From: Chloroflexota bacterium | GTDB lineage: Bacteria > Vulcanimicrobiota > JAMCWD01 | Assembly (NCBI GenBank): GCA_023475345.1 | Contig: JAMCWD010000004.1 | Coordinates: 19,994 to 83,993, forward strand | Direction of reading: 5' to 3' | Length of the DNA: 64,000 bases | Part shown: one piece after another, positions 61,674-64,000 of the stretch | How positions within the stretch are numbered: position 1 is the first letter of the stretch | How the letters are laid out: each line of letters opens with the position of its first letter | The notes under the pieces: model-generated | The model's database searches: none | Told to the model about the DNA's origin: nothing | The model's input: only the letters and a program-made list of their open reading frames with translations | Translations under genes and position numbers: made by a program

Positions 61674-62659
61674 CGCCAATCATCGAACTGGCACATGTCT
61701 GCATGGAATTCGCAGTCCCCGGCGGCAAAAAGGTCTGCGCCGCAAGGGACGTCAGCCTTGAAATCAATAAGGGCGAGGTGGTAGCCGTCGTCGGGGAGAG
61801 CGGTTGTGGGAAAAGCACTATCGGGAAGATCTGCCTCGGCGTCCAGAAACCTACCGCGGGCGAAGTTTTAATTGACGGCAAACCTGTATGGGGGAGAGGC
61901 TTGAAAATGGATCACAAAACCAGGATGGCGGTCCAGGTGGTCCACCAGGATTCGTATGTCAGCCTCAACCCGGTCAAGACGTTGTACCAGACGCTTTCCG
62001 CCCCTTTCAGGTATTATAAGATTTCAAAAGGGGAGGCGGATACGGAGAAGAAAGTTATCGATCTTTTAAATTCGGTGGGACTAAACCCGCCGGAATATTT
62101 CATCGGCAAGTACCCGTTTCAGTTGAGCGGGGGCCAGAGGCAGCGTGTTTCCATAGCCCGCGCCACCATCCTTGACCCGAAGGTTATAATCGCCGACGAG
62201 CCTGTATCGGGGGTCGATGCGTCTCTTAAGATCTCGATCCTAGACCTGATGCGGAGGCTGAACGAGGAGAAAGGCATAGCCTTTCTTTACATCACACACG
62301 ACCTTGCAACCGCCCGTTATTTCGGGAGGGAGGGCCGGATGGTGGTGATGTACCTCGGCTCCATAGTGGAGCAGGGCGGGATAAACGAACTGATTTTCGG
62401 GCCTGCACACCCATATCTTGAGGCGCTCCTCCATGCCATCCCGTCACCTGACCCGAAAAAGTCGAAAGAAAAAACAGGGATTCCGCTTAAAAACCTGGAG
62501 ATGCCTGACCCCGCGGAGCCTCCTACCGGCTGCCTTTTCCATCCACGCTGCCCTTATGCCGAAAAGATTTGTGAAACCGGGCGGCCTGTGCTTGAAAGCA
62601 TGGAAAGCGATCCTGCCCACCTTGCCGCATGCCATTTCAAAGGGAAATTCAGGCGATGA
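61670..62659 (+). CDS. ABC ATPase, DppF/OppF type
   Basis: 329 residues. Walker A GESGCGKSTIGK (about 43), signature LSGGQRQRVSIARA, Walker B VIIADEPVSGVD and the H-loop YITHDLATA. The tail (TGCLFHPRCPYAEKIC) is the Opp/Dpp type. The ATG at 61670 overlaps the preceding TGA. The two ATPases form the motor of the importer. Confidence 0.94.
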   Translation: MTPIIELAHVCMEFAVPGGKKVCAARDVSLEINKGEVVAVVGESGCGKSTIGKICLGVQKPTAGEVLIDGKPVWGRGLKMDHKTRMAVQVVHQDSYVSLNPVKTLYQTLSAPFRYYKISKGEADTEKKVIDLLNSVGLNPPEYFIGKYPFQLSGGQRQRVSIARATILDPKVIIADEPVSGVDASLKISILDLMRRLNEEKGIAFLYITHDLATARYFGREGRMVVMYLGSIVEQGGINELIFGPAHPYLEALLHAIPSPDPKKSKEKTGIPLKNLEMPDPAEPPTGCLFHPRCPYAEKICETGRPVLESMESDPAHLAACHFKGKFRR

Positions 62660-62916
62660 AACCGGCGGCGGTCAGGATAATTTTCATGCTCTCGCTTGTG
62701 CTTTTCATTTTGTCCGTTGTTATTATGCCGTTTCAAAAGACAGGAACGAAAGAATTCTGGGTCGGCCTTGCCGCGCTGGTTTTAAACGCGTCGTTTGCGT
62801 CGTTTCTGGCCTGGTATATAAAGAAAACCGGGAAAGCCGCAGGAGACAGAAACCGCCCGGATAATAACGATGATGAGGAGCGTAAAAATAAACGGGGAAA
62901 TAAATTTGTAAACTGA
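62656..62916 (+). CDS. Small membrane protein of unknown function
   Basis: 86 residues with two transmembrane segments (about 3-24 and 33-54) and a polar, charged tail rich in Asp, Glu, Asn and Lys. The ATG overlaps the stop of the upstream ATPase in ATGA, so it is part of the operon. Not recognised; it could be a small accessory protein of the importer. Confidence 0.7.
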   Translation: MKPAAVRIIFMLSLVLFILSVVIMPFQKTGTKEFWVGLAALVLNASFASFLAWYIKKTGKAAGDRNRPDNNDDEERKNKRGNKFVN

Positions 62917-62933
62917 ATGGAGCAATTGAGATT

Positions 62934-63866
62934 ATGACAGCGAAAAAACTGATGCTTAAAAGGTTCGAAGGAAACCCGATCCTCGAACCGATAGAAGATC
63001 ATAAGTGGGAATCGGCTGTGGTATTTAACTGCGGCGTTGTACGGGTCGATGACAGGACGCATATATTGTACCGTGCCCAGGATGGAAGATACGGCGTCTC
63101 GAGGCTCGGCTACGCGTCAACCGCAGATGGTTTTCATATAGACGAGAGGCTGCCGGAACCTGTTTTTTCGCCGGAGGAAGGAAACCCGTTCGAATGTTTC
63201 GGGGTCGAAGACCCCCGGCTGGTGCGGCTCGGCGACAGGATCTACATATCCTATACGGCTTTCGGGATACTGCCCGATTCGAAAGAAAAGATCACAATCC
63301 CCCAGATCGGCATGACTTCCATAAGCGTTGACGATTTCATAAACAAGAGATGGAAGTGGGGGAAGAGGAGCTATCCCTTCCCCAGGGTCAGTAATAAAAA
63401 TTGTGCCGTCTTCCCGGAGAAGATAAACGGGAGATACGCCATTATTCACCGTATCGCTCCCCATATATGGCTTGGCTATTCGGACGACATGGAGCGATGG
63501 ACGGAAAATACGATCATAATGTCGCCCGAATATGATTGGGAGTATGTGAAAATCGGTCTGGGCTGTCCCCCGGTAAAGACCGAAAAGGGATGGATGATAG
63601 TTTATCACGGGGTAGATAAAGATCTTATTTACCGCCTGAGCATCGTTTTTCTTGATCTAGAAAACCCCGGCAAAATCCTGTACCGGCACAGAGTCCCGGT
63701 GTTCGAGCCTGCGAAGAAATTCGAAAAGCAAGGCAATGTGCCGAACGTGGTATTCACCTGCGGGGCCGCAGTCCATGACGGCAGGCTTTTCGTTTACTAC
63801 GGAGGCGCCGATAACGTCATCGGCGTGGCAACCGCCGAAATGAAAGATGTGCTGGGATTGTTTTAA
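62934..63866 (+). CDS. GH130-family glycosidase (mannosyl phosphorylase-like)
   Basis: 310 residues. The five-bladed propeller pattern of GH130 is shown by FEGNPILEPIEDHKWESAVVF, ILYRAQDG and the CFGVEDPRLVRLGDRIYISY region, which includes the Asp of the family catalytic site. GH130 enzymes phosphorolyse or hydrolyse beta-mannosides. Which subfamily this belongs to cannot be told from motifs alone. It starts 17 bp after the small membrane gene and ends the plus-strand run. Its position after a Dpp-type importer suggests that importer supplies oligosaccharides. Confidence 0.9.
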   Translation: MTAKKLMLKRFEGNPILEPIEDHKWESAVVFNCGVVRVDDRTHILYRAQDGRYGVSRLGYASTADGFHIDERLPEPVFSPEEGNPFECFGVEDPRLVRLGDRIYISYTAFGILPDSKEKITIPQIGMTSISVDDFINKRWKWGKRSYPFPRVSNKNCAVFPEKINGRYAIIHRIAPHIWLGYSDDMERWTENTIIMSPEYDWEYVKIGLGCPPVKTEKGWMIVYHGVDKDLIYRLSIVFLDLENPGKILYRHRVPVFEPAKKFEKQGNVPNVVFTCGAAVHDGRLFVYYGGADNVIGVATAEMKDVLGLF

Positions 63867-63887
63867 GGAGGAGACGGGTTACTCCTA
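63865..63887. terminator. Possible terminator between convergent genes
   Basis: AGGAG (63867-63871) and CTCCT (63882-63886) could form a short stem, followed by a T-rich stretch. It is weak: five base pairs. Confidence 0.25.
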
Positions 63888-64000
63888 TTTGATTTTAGAT
63901 AAAACGCTTCTGGCCGATTTCAAAATGCTAATTGTATTTTCATCTATCGTTTTAATTTGATTCCCATTATCATCTATTTTTAAACTTACTTTAAAACAAA
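63885..64000 (-). CDS. Partial gene entering from the right edge
   Basis: On the minus strand the last 38 codons of an open frame are visible, ending at TAG (63887-63885) and running off the window. The visible end reads as a plausible soluble C-terminus (DDNGNQIKTIDENTISILKS, then ARSVLSKIK). It lies convergent to the GH130 gene and is AT-rich compared with its neighbours. The AT-richness means an open frame this long could also be chance. The product is unknown. Confidence 0.4.
   Translation of the reverse strand, partial: CFKVSLKIDDNGNQIKTIDENTISILKSARSVLSKIK

Overview
The window looks like a chromosomal fragment of an uncultivated, free-living bacterium of roughly balanced base composition. 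It carries core genes (rpsO, pnp, argS, dnaE), many lipoproteins with clear lipoboxes, type IV pilus/type II secretion-like pseudopilins, and unusually elaborate sensory proteins. There is no rRNA, tRNA, phage, insertion sequence or CRISPR array, so I cannot place it taxonomically. TTG start codons are fairly common (two lipoproteins, the HtrA protease, one permease), and several promoters use an extended -10 (TGnTATAAT).

Layout. 0.1-3.3 kb: a secreted 14-repeat WD40 protein and a divergent protein resembling the NPP1/Vps62 fold. 3.4-6.2 kb: the rpsO-pnp operon on the minus strand, with a strong promoter and a structured leader. 6.2-12.8 kb: three IPT/TIG lipoproteins, two of them sharing an unrecognised N-terminal module. 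12.9-15.6 kb: a GspF-like membrane protein and three prepilin-like proteins. 15.8-19.9 kb: an orphan subtilisin-propeptide-like protein, a small unknown, a membrane-anchored HtrA protease and argS. 20-28.8 kb: a REC-GAF-GAF-HD-GYP protein, a small unknown, a metallo-beta-lactamase-fold protein, an exported protein, DNA polymerase III alpha and an MFS transporter. 28.8-29.2 kb: a non-coding gap holding a candidate structured RNA. 29.2-34.2 kb: a TPR lipoprotein, a potassium channel and a secreted transglutaminase-fold protein lacking the catalytic Cys. 34.2-39.4 kb: a DUF218 protein and a Gld-type ABC operon. 39.6-40.9 kb: a subtilase with no signal peptide.

41.5-51.2 kb is a three-gene signalling operon: a 2,185-residue kinase with eleven PAS and three GAF domains, a REC-PAS-PAS-kinase, and a REC-PAS-HD-GYP protein. 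It probably couples complex sensing to cyclic-di-GMP breakdown.

52.2-63.9 kb is one tightly packed run of eleven genes: D-aminoacylase, RDD membrane protein, class A beta-lactamase-like hydrolase, HEAT protein, a complete Dpp/Opp-type ABC importer, a small membrane protein and a GH130 glycosidase. Gene order suggests the importer may carry oligosaccharides (mannosides or glucosides) or cell-wall fragments rather than ordinary peptides. A gene entering from the right edge on the minus strand is probably cut by the window.

The least explained items are the candidate RNA at 28921-29031, the duplicated lipoprotein modules, the set of apparently catalytically dead enzymes (transglutaminase, DA1-like, MBL), and the Cys-rich sensor insertions in the signalling operon.
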